Below, piece after piece: positions 1-6,362 of a stretch of DNA of 8,724 nucleotides (within the stretch, counting starts at the first letter, position 1; every line of letters starts with the position of its first letter). The notes beneath the pieces are model-generated. The model was not told the origin of the DNA, ran no database searches, and saw only the letters and a list, made by a program, of their open reading frames with translations. The DNA comes from an uncultured Bacilli bacterium. Its GTDB lineage: Bacteria; Bacillota_I; Bacilli_A; RF39; UBA660. Where the stretch lies: positions 1-8,724 of the forward strand of contig CAKORG010000031.1 of the NCBI GenBank assembly GCA_934101495.1. The letters are read 5' to 3'. Made by a program: the position numbers and the translations under genes.

Positions 1-298
1 TATGATTTTGTTTCCACCATTGTGACATACGAACCATTGCATCATAAACAGATGAGTCACCATGTGGGTGAAATTTACCTAAAACATCACCAACTGTAGC
101 CGCACATTTTATATAACCTTTTTCAGAGGTATTACCAGCTTTATACATTGCATATAAAATTCTTCTTTGTACTGGTTTTAGTCCATCTCTTACATCAGGT
201 ATAGCTCTATCTTGAATAATTTCTTTGGCATAAGCTGCAAATCTTAAAGACATTATTTCTTCTAAGCTATAATCTTCAATTTTTTTAACTATATCCAT
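1..298 (-). CDS. parC: DNA topoisomerase IV subunit A, N-terminal fragment
   Basis: This is the first 99 residues of the DNA breakage-reunion subunit of topoisomerase IV, which with ParE decatenates daughter chromosomes. The gene runs off the left edge of the window. The fragment begins MDIVKKIEDYSLEEIM and contains the GyrA/ParC signature QDRAIPDVRDGLKPVQRR (about 29-46). The quinolone-resistance region HPHGDSSVYDAM follows (about 77-88). The order DSSVYDAMVRMSQ and the phrase GNTSEKGYIK match Gram-positive ParC (GrlA) better than GyrA. The ATG at 296-298 has a perfect AAGGAGG at 304-310 that overlaps the parE stop, so translation is probably coupled. The active-site tyrosine lies beyond the window. 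Ser82 and Asp86 are at the positions usually mutated in quinolone resistance and look wild type. The ParC rather than GyrA call also rests on the adjacent ParE. Confidence 0.93.
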   Translation of the reverse strand, partial: MDIVKKIEDYSLEEIMSLRFAAYAKEIIQDRAIPDVRDGLKPVQRRILYAMYKAGNTSEKGYIKCAATVGDVLGKFHPHGDSSVYDAMVRMSQWWKQNH

Positions 299-303
299 TT
301 AAA

Positions 304-310
304 CCTCCTT
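304..310 (-). promoter_or_regulatory. Shine-Dalgarno of parC overlapping parE stop
   Basis: On the minus strand the sequence TAAGGAGG combines the parE stop codon TAA (309-311) with an AAGGAGG ribosome site. Five bases then separate GGAGG from the parC ATG. The overlap suggests that ribosomes terminating on parE help load parC, keeping the two subunits balanced. Confidence 0.85.
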
Positions 311-2216
311 ACTCTGCTCTATAACTATCTTCGAGAGTAAATTCAACATTTTCATTAATCCATTCTTTACGAGGTTCTACTTTATCCCCCATTAAAACCT
401 CTACACGTTTTTCTGCTAGAGCTGCATCAGTTATTTTTACTCTTATTAAACTTCTTGTTTCAGGGTCCATTGTTGTTTCCCAAAGTTGATCAGGATTCAT
501 TTCCCCTAAACCTTTATATCTTTGAATACTATATTTTCCCGTATTATTAAGTTTTATTTCATTAAGTTCATCATCAGTATATGCATAAAACTTTTTCTTA
601 CCATAATCAAGTTTATAAAGTGGTGGCATCGCAATAAATAATTTTCCTTGTTCAATTAAACCACGCATGTATCTATAAAAGAATGTAAGCAAAAGTATTT
701 GAATATGTGCTCCATCAACATCGGCATCGGTCATAATTATTACTTTATCATAATTAGATTCTGTAGCATCAAAGTCTTGGCCAATACCTGCTCCGATAGT
801 ATGAATTAATGTATTTATTTCTTCATTTTTGATTAAATCATCTAAAGATGCTTTTTCACTGTTTATTACTTTACCACGAAGTGGAAGTATTGCTTGGAAT
901 TTTCTATCTCTTCCACCTTTAGCTGAACCGCCGGCACTATCTCCTTCGACGATAAATAATTCATTTATCTTTGGATTTTTACTTTGAGCAGGAGCAAGTT
1001 TCATTGATATATTCTTTTCAATTTTACTTTTATTTTTGCCATTTCTTGCATCTTCTCTAGCTTTTCTAGCTGCTTCACGAGCAACTTTACTCTTCATAGC
1101 TTTTTCTAGAATTGTTGATGCTACTTCTTTATTTTCTTCAAGGAAAAATTTCAAAGACTCATAAGTAATACTTTCTGTTACACTTCTTGCTTCTGCAGTT
1201 CCTAATTTACCTTTAGTTTGGCCTTCAAATTGAAGTAACTCTTCAGGAACTTTTAAACTAATAACTGCAGATAATCCTTCACGAACATCTGAACCATCTA
1301 AAGTGCCATCTTTAGCTTTAAAAATATTGTTATTTTTTGCATAATCATTAAATGCTTTTGTAATACCAGTTTTAAACCCAACTTCATGAGTTCCTCCATC
1401 GCTAGTTTTAACATTATTTACAAATGATAAAATATTTTCATTATAAGTATCAGTATATTGCATCGCAATATCTACTTCAATTTTATTTTTGGTATTACTA
1501 AAATTAATTACTTTGTGTAAAGTATTTTTACCTTCATTCATGTATTCAATGAAACTAGTTAAACCATTATCATAATGAAATTTAGCTTGATGATTATCTT
1601 CTTCATCAATTACTTCGATAGTAAGGCCACTAAGTAAAAATGCTGATTCTTGCATTCTTTCACAAATTGTTGTATATGAGAAATTACAATTTTTAAATAT
1701 TGTATCATCTGGCAAAAACTTAACTATTGTACCTGTCTTAGTACTTTTACCTACAGTATGAAGTGGTGTTTTAACATGTCCGCCATTTTCAAATTCAATT
1801 GACGAAATAAGTCCGTCACGATATATAACTACTTGCATTTGTTTAGATAAAGCATTAACTACACTAGCACCAACACCATGAAGACCTCCAGAAACTTTAT
1901 AACCGGCTTCACTAAACTTACCACCAGCATGAAGTATTGTATAAATAACTTCTGGTGTACTTTTACCTGATGCATGCATACCAATTGGTACTCCACGTCC
2001 ATTATCTGCAACTGTTATACTTTTATCTTTATTGATAATTACTTTAATATAATTACCATATCCATTTATAACTTCATCTATGGCATTATCTACAATTTCC
2101 CATACTAAATGATGCATTCCTCTTTTATCAGTTGAACCTATATACATCCCAGGTCTTTTTCTAACGGCTTCTAAACCTTCCAATATTTTAATCGATGACT
2201 CATTATATTCTGCCAT
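309..2216 (-). CDS. parE: DNA topoisomerase IV subunit B (ATPase subunit)
   Basis: ParE is the ATPase subunit of topoisomerase IV and works with ParC in the cytoplasm to unlink chromosomes. Of 635 residues, the GHKL ATPase comes first: Glu40 and Asn44 in EIVDNAIDE, DNGRGVP at 71-77, and GGLHGVGAS at 110-118. The transducer lysine is in QTK (333-335). The TOPRIM domain has EGDSAGG (424-430) and the metal-binding DADVD (497-501). The tail carries the ParE C-terminal block MGDKVEPRKEW. HIQILLLTFFYRYM, rather than the GyrB HIRTLLL form, and the WEIVDNAIDEVINGYG segment favour ParE over GyrB. Length is normal for the family. A GTG at 2226-2228 would add four residues, but it lies inside the ribosome site, so the ATG at 2214-2216 is chosen. 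The gene has its own promoter and couples to parC downstream. Confidence 0.96.
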   Translation of the reverse strand: MAEYNESSIKILEGLEAVRKRPGMYIGSTDKRGMHHLVWEIVDNAIDEVINGYGNYIKVIINKDKSITVADNGRGVPIGMHASGKSTPEVIYTILHAGGKFSEAGYKVSGGLHGVGASVVNALSKQMQVVIYRDGLISSIEFENGGHVKTPLHTVGKSTKTGTIVKFLPDDTIFKNCNFSYTTICERMQESAFLLSGLTIEVIDEEDNHQAKFHYDNGLTSFIEYMNEGKNTLHKVINFSNTKNKIEVDIAMQYTDTYNENILSFVNNVKTSDGGTHEVGFKTGITKAFNDYAKNNNIFKAKDGTLDGSDVREGLSAVISLKVPEELLQFEGQTKGKLGTAEARSVTESITYESLKFFLEENKEVASTILEKAMKSKVAREAARKAREDARNGKNKSKIEKNISMKLAPAQSKNPKINELFIVEGDSAGGSAKGGRDRKFQAILPLRGKVINSEKASLDDLIKNEEINTLIHTIGAGIGQDFDATESNYDKVIIMTDADVDGAHIQILLLTFFYRYMRGLIEQGKLFIAMPPLYKLDYGKKKFYAYTDDELNEIKLNNTGKYSIQRYKGLGEMNPDQLWETTMDPETRSLIRVKITDAALAEKRVEVLMGDKVEPRKEWINENVEFTLEDSYRAE

Positions 2217-2227
2217 ATTCTCTATCA

Positions 2228-2233
2228 CTCCTT
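2228..2233 (-). promoter_or_regulatory. Shine-Dalgarno of parE that decides its start
   Basis: AAGGAG lies 11 bases upstream of the ATG at 2214-2216. The in-frame GTG at 2226-2228 shares its first base with this site and so cannot be used with it. The predicted transcript also begins at about this position, so the leader would be very short. Confidence 0.75.
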
Positions 2234-2237
2234 GAAC

Positions 2238-2267
2238 ATTATAACAACAAATGCTTTAAAAAATCAA
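2238..2267 (-). promoter_or_regulatory. Sigma-A-type promoter for parE-parC
   Basis: On the minus strand a -35 box TTGATT (2262-2267) and a consensus -10 TATAAT (2238-2243) are 18 bp apart. A TG one base before the -10 makes it an extended -10. A- and T-rich tracts upstream could act as an UP element. Transcription would start near 2231-2233, right at the ribosome site, giving a leader of roughly 15-19 nt. Confidence 0.8.
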
Positions 2268-2305
2268 CTTTTTAAAATAAATTATCGTTATTTTTATTTT
2301 TTCAG

Positions 2306-2338
2306 AAAAAAGCTATTACAAAATATTAATGTAATAAC
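2306..2338 (-). terminator. Intrinsic terminator after the ATPase gene
   Basis: Immediately after the ATPase stop codon, the arms GTTATTACA (2330-2338) and TGTAATAGC (2312-2320) can form a 9-bp stem with one G-U pair. The loop is 9 nt and six Ts follow. The stem is AT-rich, so efficiency may be moderate. It separates the ATPase gene from the parE promoter. Confidence 0.65.
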
Positions 2339-3577
2339 TTATAAATCTAAACTATTATCATTTAACAAAAATTCATATATATTTAAAAATAATATTCCAT
2401 CATCATTTCTATATGAACTAACACCATCTTTAGTTATAATTATTTTCTTAAAGAAATCATCAACATTTAAAAGCGGTCTTAATTCTTGTTTTTTCTTATC
2501 ATCATCGCTCACAGTTAAAGCTGATTGGATATAATATTTTTTACTTCCTAAGTTACATACAAAATCAATTTCTACTTGTTTCTTACTATCTTTATCCCTT
2601 ATTTCAACTACTCCCACATCTACAGAATATCCTCTTATTTTTAATTCATTATAAATTAAGTTTTCCATTAAATGTGGTTCTTCAACTTGTCTAAAATTCA
2701 AAAATGAGTTTCTTATGCCTAAGTCAGTAAAATAAATTTTATATGGGGTTTCAATATATTTTTTTCCCTTTATATCATATCTTTTACTTTTTTCTATTAA
2801 AAACGCATCTTCTAAAAAACTTAAATATTTAAAAATAGTTTTGTCAGTCATTGTACTTTTAAAATCTCTATTTAGAAATGATTTTGATAACTTAAGAGGA
2901 TTAGTAAGAGAACCAACTGAAGAAGAAATAATTTCAATCAAATAATCTAATTCTTCAACATTTTGGATATTATTCCTATCTATCACATCTTTTAAATAAG
3001 TTCTATTTCTTTCTCTTTCTAAATATTTTATCTTATTACTGTCAGTTTTAGTTAAGGCTGTAAGGGGTAAACCTCCATATATTAAATACTCATTAAGGGC
3101 ATCTTCCTTAGTTCCATTATAAACACTAAAAAATTCTTTAAAAGATAATGGATACATTCTAATTTCGTCCCCACGGCCTCTAAATTCGGTAATAATATCT
3201 TTAGATAAAAACTTTGAATTACTTCCAGTTACATAAATATCGACATTTTTCTTTAATAAGCCATTTAAAGCGGCTTCAAATCCTTCAACTTTTTGCACTT
3301 CGTCTAACAAAATATAGTATTTTTCCGTATCAATAATTTTATCACAAATGTATTCATATAATTTATGAGCATCTAATAAATAATCATTTTCGATTGAGTC
3401 TAAGTCCAATTTTATAATATGGCTTTCCCCAACTCCACTATCAAGCAAATAATTTTTAAACATCGGATCCAACAAATATGATTTTCCACATCTTCTTATC
3501 CCAGATATTATCTTTACTAAACCATTATTTTGTTTTTCTATTAACTGATTTAAATAATAATTTCTACTTATATCCAT
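2339..3577 (-). CDS. AAA_14/DUF4143-type P-loop ATPase of unknown role
   Basis: This 412-residue protein has the full layout of the widespread ATPase family with an AAA_14 domain followed by DUF4143. Walker A is GIRRCGKS (26-33) and Walker B is YYILLDEVQ (87-95). A sensor-like TGSNS follows at 117-121. The family hallmark FRGRGDEIRMYPLSFKEF spans 132-149, and YGGLP lies at 167-171. Residues about 205-290 look like a winged-helix region. The C-terminus resembles a PD-(D/E)xK nuclease fold, with Glu305 and EID at 336-338, but the expected lysine is not evident (YYIQSAL). The biological role of the family is unknown. The ATG at 3575-3577 has GGAGG four bases upstream. The gene has its own strong promoter flanked by identical 38-bp repeats, which suggests tight or self-directed control. 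It lies between alr-like and parE genes with which it has no obvious functional link. Confidence 0.9.
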   Translation of the reverse strand: MDISRNYYLNQLIEKQNNGLVKIISGIRRCGKSYLLDPMFKNYLLDSGVGESHIIKLDLDSIENDYLLDAHKLYEYICDKIIDTEKYYILLDEVQKVEGFEAALNGLLKKNVDIYVTGSNSKFLSKDIITEFRGRGDEIRMYPLSFKEFFSVYNGTKEDALNEYLIYGGLPLTALTKTDSNKIKYLERERNRTYLKDVIDRNNIQNVEELDYLIEIISSSVGSLTNPLKLSKSFLNRDFKSTMTDKTIFKYLSFLEDAFLIEKSKRYDIKGKKYIETPYKIYFTDLGIRNSFLNFRQVEEPHLMENLIYNELKIRGYSVDVGVVEIRDKDSKKQVEIDFVCNLGSKKYYIQSALTVSDDDKKKQELRPLLNVDDFFKKIIITKDGVSSYRNDDGILFLNIYEFLLNDNSLDL

Positions 3578-3586
3578 ATTTCCTCC

Positions 3587-3624
3587 ATTACGAATTTTTT
3601 CCGTTTATGTACTTTTTTCGTAAT
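3587..3624 (-). repeat. 38-bp interrupted palindrome, copy 1 (leader side)
   Basis: This copy has perfect 8-bp inverted ends, ATTACGAA and TTCGTAAT, around a 22-bp core. It is identical to the copy at 3661-3698; with one shared flanking base the match is 39 bp. It starts about where transcription of the ATPase gene should begin and ends directly against the GGAGG ribosome site. It therefore forms nearly the whole 5' leader. In RNA the ends could pair into an 8-bp stem. Confidence 0.95.
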
Positions 3625-3627
3625 CAA

Positions 3628-3656
3628 ATTGTATCATATTAAGTCTTTTTTGTCAA
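3628..3656 (-). promoter_or_regulatory. Strong sigma-A-type promoter for the ATPase gene
   Basis: On the minus strand a perfect -35 TTGACA (3651-3656) is followed after exactly 17 bp by TACAAT (3628-3633). A TG precedes the -10 by one base (TGATACAAT). Transcription should start near 3621. The promoter almost fills the 36-bp gap between the two 38-bp repeats. Either repeat bound by protein would touch or block polymerase. Confidence 0.85.
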
Positions 3657-3660
3657 TATC

Positions 3661-3698
3661 ATTACGAATTTTTTCCGTTTATGTACTTTTTTCGTAAT
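3661..3698 (-). repeat. 38-bp interrupted palindrome, copy 2 (upstream side)
   Basis: This is identical to the copy at 3587-3624 and in the same orientation, 74 bp away start to start, which is close to seven helical turns. It lies just upstream of the -35 box of the ATPase promoter and five bases after the stop codon of the racemase-like gene. It is not followed by a T tract in either direction, so it does not read as a terminator. Confidence 0.95.
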
Positions 3699-3703
3699 GG
3701 TCA

Positions 3704-4846
3704 TTATAACAAATTATCATTATTTTTTTCTTCATTAATATATCTTTTAGTTAAATTTCTATTTAAAATACTCATTAAATAATATCTATTAGTATGTAAA
3801 TTCTTTAAAAAATCATAAATATCTCTTTCTTCATTTAAAATGTATACTCTATCTTTAACAAAGACATTTTCATCTATTCTAACATATAACTTATCTATAT
3901 CATCAGAAAGAATTTCTCTTTTATATTTATTTATACCTACATATTTTATAGATTTTGTTATACCATCTTTATGACCAATAGGTATTATACCAACATACAT
4001 ATCCTCTTTAGCAATATAACTTCTTCCCACTAGTGTACCTTTAGTTACTTTTTTTACTTCCATTACTTCACTAGTTATATTAAATATTAATTCTAAATCT
4101 ATATTAGGAAATTCTAAAGCTCCATATTCTTTTTCTATTTTTTTAATTCTTCCTTTTGTAAATATATCATCATTTACGTTTTCTTCAATACCTAAAACTG
4201 ATAAATCAAATCTAATTCCATTTAGATATTTTATTTTATTATGATACATAATTGGTTCATTTAAATGAATAATTAAATCATTATTTATATATGGTTTTAC
4301 CATTTTCAGAAAATTATTTACCTCTTTATAATAAAACTTGTCTTCAATACCAAAAGATGTTAAATCAGAATATATTCCTACTAGTTTTATATGCTTAGTT
4401 TCATTTATTTTATTTATAATATACTCTAAATCACTTTTTTTATTTACCCCTTGTAAATTAGAGCCATTATCAATTAATATTTCAACATTTAAATCATCCT
4501 TTAATTCTAAACTACATAATAAATCTATATATTTTTTATTGTAAATAGTAATAGTTATATTATTATTGATACAATCATATATTTCATCCATTGTAACATA
4601 TAAACTAGCAAGTATTCCAACTTCTTTATTCAATTTTCTTATCTTTAAAGCTTCATTTAAGGAACCCACTAGTAAATAATTAATACCGGAGTTAACTAAT
4701 GTATTTACAATGCCAAATCCCATTCCATGAGCATTATCTTTTAAATCTACTATTTTATATTTATAATCATCATAACTTTTAATAAGTTTTTTTATGTTAT
4801 TTTTTAATTTTTTTAAATCTATTTCTAATATTGTTTCATACTTCAT
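3704..4846 (-). CDS. Alanine racemase-fold protein, catalytically degenerate
   Basis: This 380-residue protein follows the alanine racemase layout of a PLP-binding barrel and then a beta domain. The segments ILEIDLKKLKNNI (6-18), KDNAHGMG (36-43) with the PLP lysine Lys36, LLVGSLNEALKIR (58-70), IRFDLSVLG (211-219) with Arg212, and IPIGHKDG (288-295) match the family in order. By eye against Geobacillus alanine racemase, the catalytic Tyr265 position is Val273 (GTLVGRSY). Tyr284 becomes His292, Arg136 becomes Leu131, and the GRICMDQ strand is missing. Normal alanine racemase supplies D-alanine for peptidoglycan; whether this one racemises anything is doubtful. The ATG at 4844-4846 has GAGG seven bases upstream. 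An upstream in-frame ATG at 4892-4894 lies within the predicted promoter. No terminator separates it from the ATPase gene, so some read-through is likely. Confidence 0.8.
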   Translation of the reverse strand: MKYETILEIDLKKLKNNIKKLIKSYDDYKYKIVDLKDNAHGMGFGIVNTLVNSGINYLLVGSLNEALKIRKLNKEVGILASLYVTMDEIYDCINNNITITIYNKKYIDLLCSLELKDDLNVEILIDNGSNLQGVNKKSDLEYIINKINETKHIKLVGIYSDLTSFGIEDKFYYKEVNNFLKMVKPYINNDLIIHLNEPIMYHNKIKYLNGIRFDLSVLGIEENVNDDIFTKGRIKKIEKEYGALEFPNIDLELIFNITSEVMEVKKVTKGTLVGRSYIAKEDMYVGIIPIGHKDGITKSIKYVGINKYKREILSDDIDKLYVRIDENVFVKDRVYILNEERDIYDFLKNLHTNRYYLMSILNRNLTKRYINEEKNNDNLL

Positions 4847-4865
4847 TTTTTTACCTCGTAAAATT

Positions 4866-4894
4866 ATTATAAGGTATAGACTTCTTTTTTGCAA
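4866..4894 (-). promoter_or_regulatory. Promoter of the racemase-like gene
   Basis: On the minus strand TTGCAA (4889-4894) and a consensus TATAAT (4866-4871) are 17 bp apart. Transcription would start near 4859, leaving a leader of about 13 nt that carries the GAGG ribosome site at 4854-4857. It overlaps the divergent helicase promoter. Confidence 0.7.
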
Positions 4895-4905
4895 TATGAT
4901 AAAAT
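4877..4905 (+). promoter_or_regulatory. Promoter of the helicase gene
   Basis: TAGACT (4877-4882) and TAAAAT (4900-4905) are 17 bp apart, and a TG one base before the -10 forms an extended element (TGATAAAAT). Transcription would start near 4912, about 19 nt before the ATG at 4931. This excludes the in-frame TTG at 4889 as a start on this transcript. The -35 is a weaker match than that of the opposing promoter. Confidence 0.6.
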
Positions 4906-4930
4906 TATTTTACCAAAGAGACAAATAAAA

Positions 4931-6283
4931 ATGAAACCAGATAAATATCAATTAGAAGCTATCGAATGTGATAAAAATTTACTTTTAATTGCAGGGGCTG
5001 GAGCTGGTAAAACTTATACAATCACTGAAAAAATTAAATACTTAATCGAAGAAAAATACTTAAAAGAAGATGAAATTTTAGTTATATCATTTACAAATAA
5101 AAGTGTAAATGATCTGAGTAAAAGAATAAAATATAAAATAAATATTATGACTTTCCATAAACTAGCAATGAATATTTTAGATGAATATCATATAAATTAT
5201 AAATTAGTTAGTGATTCTTATTTAGATTTTGTAACTGATGAATTTTTTAAAAGTTTACAAAGTAATGAACATATTAATGAAATACTTAAATACTTTAGAA
5301 AATATAATTATGAAGATTTTTTAAATAGTTATGATTATAAAGAATTCAAAAAATTAATTATTACTATAATTAAAATATTTAAAACTAATAATAAGACTAA
5401 AGATGATTTTAAAAAGTTATTTAAAGAAGATTCTTTCTTAAGTAAATATGCCTATATTATTAAAAATATATATGAAAATGATTTAGTTTCTAGTAATTAT
5501 TTTGATTTTGATGATTTAATAATTAAAGCAACTGATGTATTAAATAAACCCACTAAATATAAATATGTTATTGTAGATGAATTTCAAGATACATCGAATA
5601 TAAGATTTAACTTAATAAATAAAATAAGGGATATAAGTAATGCTACTTTATTTTGTGTCGGAGATGATTATCAATCAATATATCACTTTTCAGGTTGTAA
5701 TTTAAATATATTTTTAAATTTTACTAAATTAATACCTAATTCGGTTATTTTAAAACTAAAATATACATATCGTAACAGTCAGGAGCTAATAAATATAAGT
5801 TCAAAATTTGTTATGAAAAATAAAAGTCAAATAAAAAAAGAATTAATTAGTAATAAGCATATTGATAAACCGGTAGAATTTATTTATTATTTGAATCCCC
5901 AAAAAGCTTTTAAAAAACTATATAGTAAGATTAAAAATGAAGGTTCACTTTTAGTTCTAGGAAGAAATAATTTTGATATAAACAAGTTTAGTAATGAAAA
6001 AATTCCAGAATTTATGAGTGTTCACTCATCAAAAGGATTAGAAAGTGATAATGTAATACTCATAAATATGACAGATGATATATATGGTTTTCCTAACAAA
6101 ATAATTAATTCCAATTTACTTGAAGAACTTCATCCTTCTGATAAAACCTATCTTTATGCCGAAGAACGTAGACTTTTTTATGTAGCACTTACTAGAACTA
6201 AAAATAAAGTTTATATCTTAGTTCCTTTATTTAATAAATCTATTTTTATAAAAGAATTAAAAAAGATAATACATTTTAAGTAG
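4931..6283 (+). CDS. Compact UvrD/Rep-family helicase, helicase IV-like
   Basis: This is a superfamily 1A helicase of 450 residues, predicted to translocate on single-stranded DNA using ATP. All core motifs are present: the Q motif (KYQLEAI, 5-11), Walker A GAGAGKT (22-28), Ia SFTNKS, Ib TFHKLA (74-79), II DEFQDT (216-221), III GDDYQSIYHFSG (244-255), IV TYRNSQEL (279-286), V VHSSKGLE (364-371), and VI EERRLFYVALTRTK (411-424). The segment from motif III onward, including the late GFP before the EERRL block, resembles E. coli helicase IV (HelD) as I remember it. HelD is about 684 residues and has an N-terminal domain that this protein lacks. The ATG at 4931 puts the Q motif at the usual distance from the N-terminus. 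Only a weak AAAGAG ribosome site is seen ten bases upstream. The role is probably DNA repair or recombination. Confidence 0.88.
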   Translation: MKPDKYQLEAIECDKNLLLIAGAGAGKTYTITEKIKYLIEEKYLKEDEILVISFTNKSVNDLSKRIKYKINIMTFHKLAMNILDEYHINYKLVSDSYLDFVTDEFFKSLQSNEHINEILKYFRKYNYEDFLNSYDYKEFKKLIITIIKIFKTNNKTKDDFKKLFKEDSFLSKYAYIIKNIYENDLVSSNYFDFDDLIIKATDVLNKPTKYKYVIVDEFQDTSNIRFNLINKIRDISNATLFCVGDDYQSIYHFSGCNLNIFLNFTKLIPNSVILKLKYTYRNSQELINISSKFVMKNKSQIKKELISNKHIDKPVEFIYYLNPQKAFKKLYSKIKNEGSLLVLGRNNFDINKFSNEKIPEFMSVHSSKGLESDNVILINMTDDIYGFPNKIINSNLLEELHPSDKTYLYAEERRLFYVALTRTKNKVYILVPLFNKSIFIKELKKIIHFK

Positions 6284-6308
6284 GATTTAAGCAAGATTTA
6301 AGCAAGAT
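6284..6308 (+). repeat. Short 11-bp tandem repeat after the helicase gene
   Basis: Two perfect copies of GATTTAAGCAA (6284-6294 and 6295-6305) plus GAT follow the helicase stop directly. A degenerate copy overlaps the last codons and the stop (about 6273-6283). It is probably polymerase slippage in non-coding sequence; no function is apparent. Confidence 0.8.
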
Positions 6309-6316
6309 AAATTTAA

Positions 6317-6355
6317 AAGAACCTGTATTTTTACTTTTACAGGTTCTTGTTTTTA
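6317..6355. terminator. Bidirectional terminator between helicase and pnp
   Basis: A perfect 11-bp stem AAGAACCTGTA (6317-6327) / TACAGGTTCTT (6338-6348) encloses a 10-nt loop. On the plus strand it is followed by GTTTTTATT, a good U tract for the helicase gene. On the minus strand it lies 14 nt after the pnp stop, with a shorter U run. It serves the two convergent genes. Confidence 0.9.
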
Positions 6356-6362
6356 TTAAGAA

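Noticed and set aside
2232..2534. Open frame on the plus strand, 100 codons
   Set aside because: It overlaps the ATPase gene antisense and the terminator/promoter region, with low-complexity composition and no recognisable domain. It is a shadow frame.
3587..3698. A two-repeat CRISPR-like array (38-bp repeats, 36-bp spacer)
   Set aside because: The dimensions would trip a CRISPR finder. There is only one spacer, it contains a near-consensus promoter for the next gene, and there are no cas genes in the window.
3661..3698. Copy 2 of the repeat as a terminator for the racemase-like gene
   Set aside because: The stem is 8 bp with a 22-nt loop and is followed by GATATTGAC, not a T tract. Its identity with copy 1 is better explained by a shared binding role.
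3587..3698. Ends of a small transposon or MITE around the promoter
   Set aside because: The two copies are in direct, not inverted, orientation. No target duplication or transposase is seen, and there is no third copy at the other end of the ATPase gene.
4338..4544. Open frame on the plus strand, 68 codons
   Set aside because: It lies wholly antisense inside the racemase-like gene and has no ribosome site or family resemblance.
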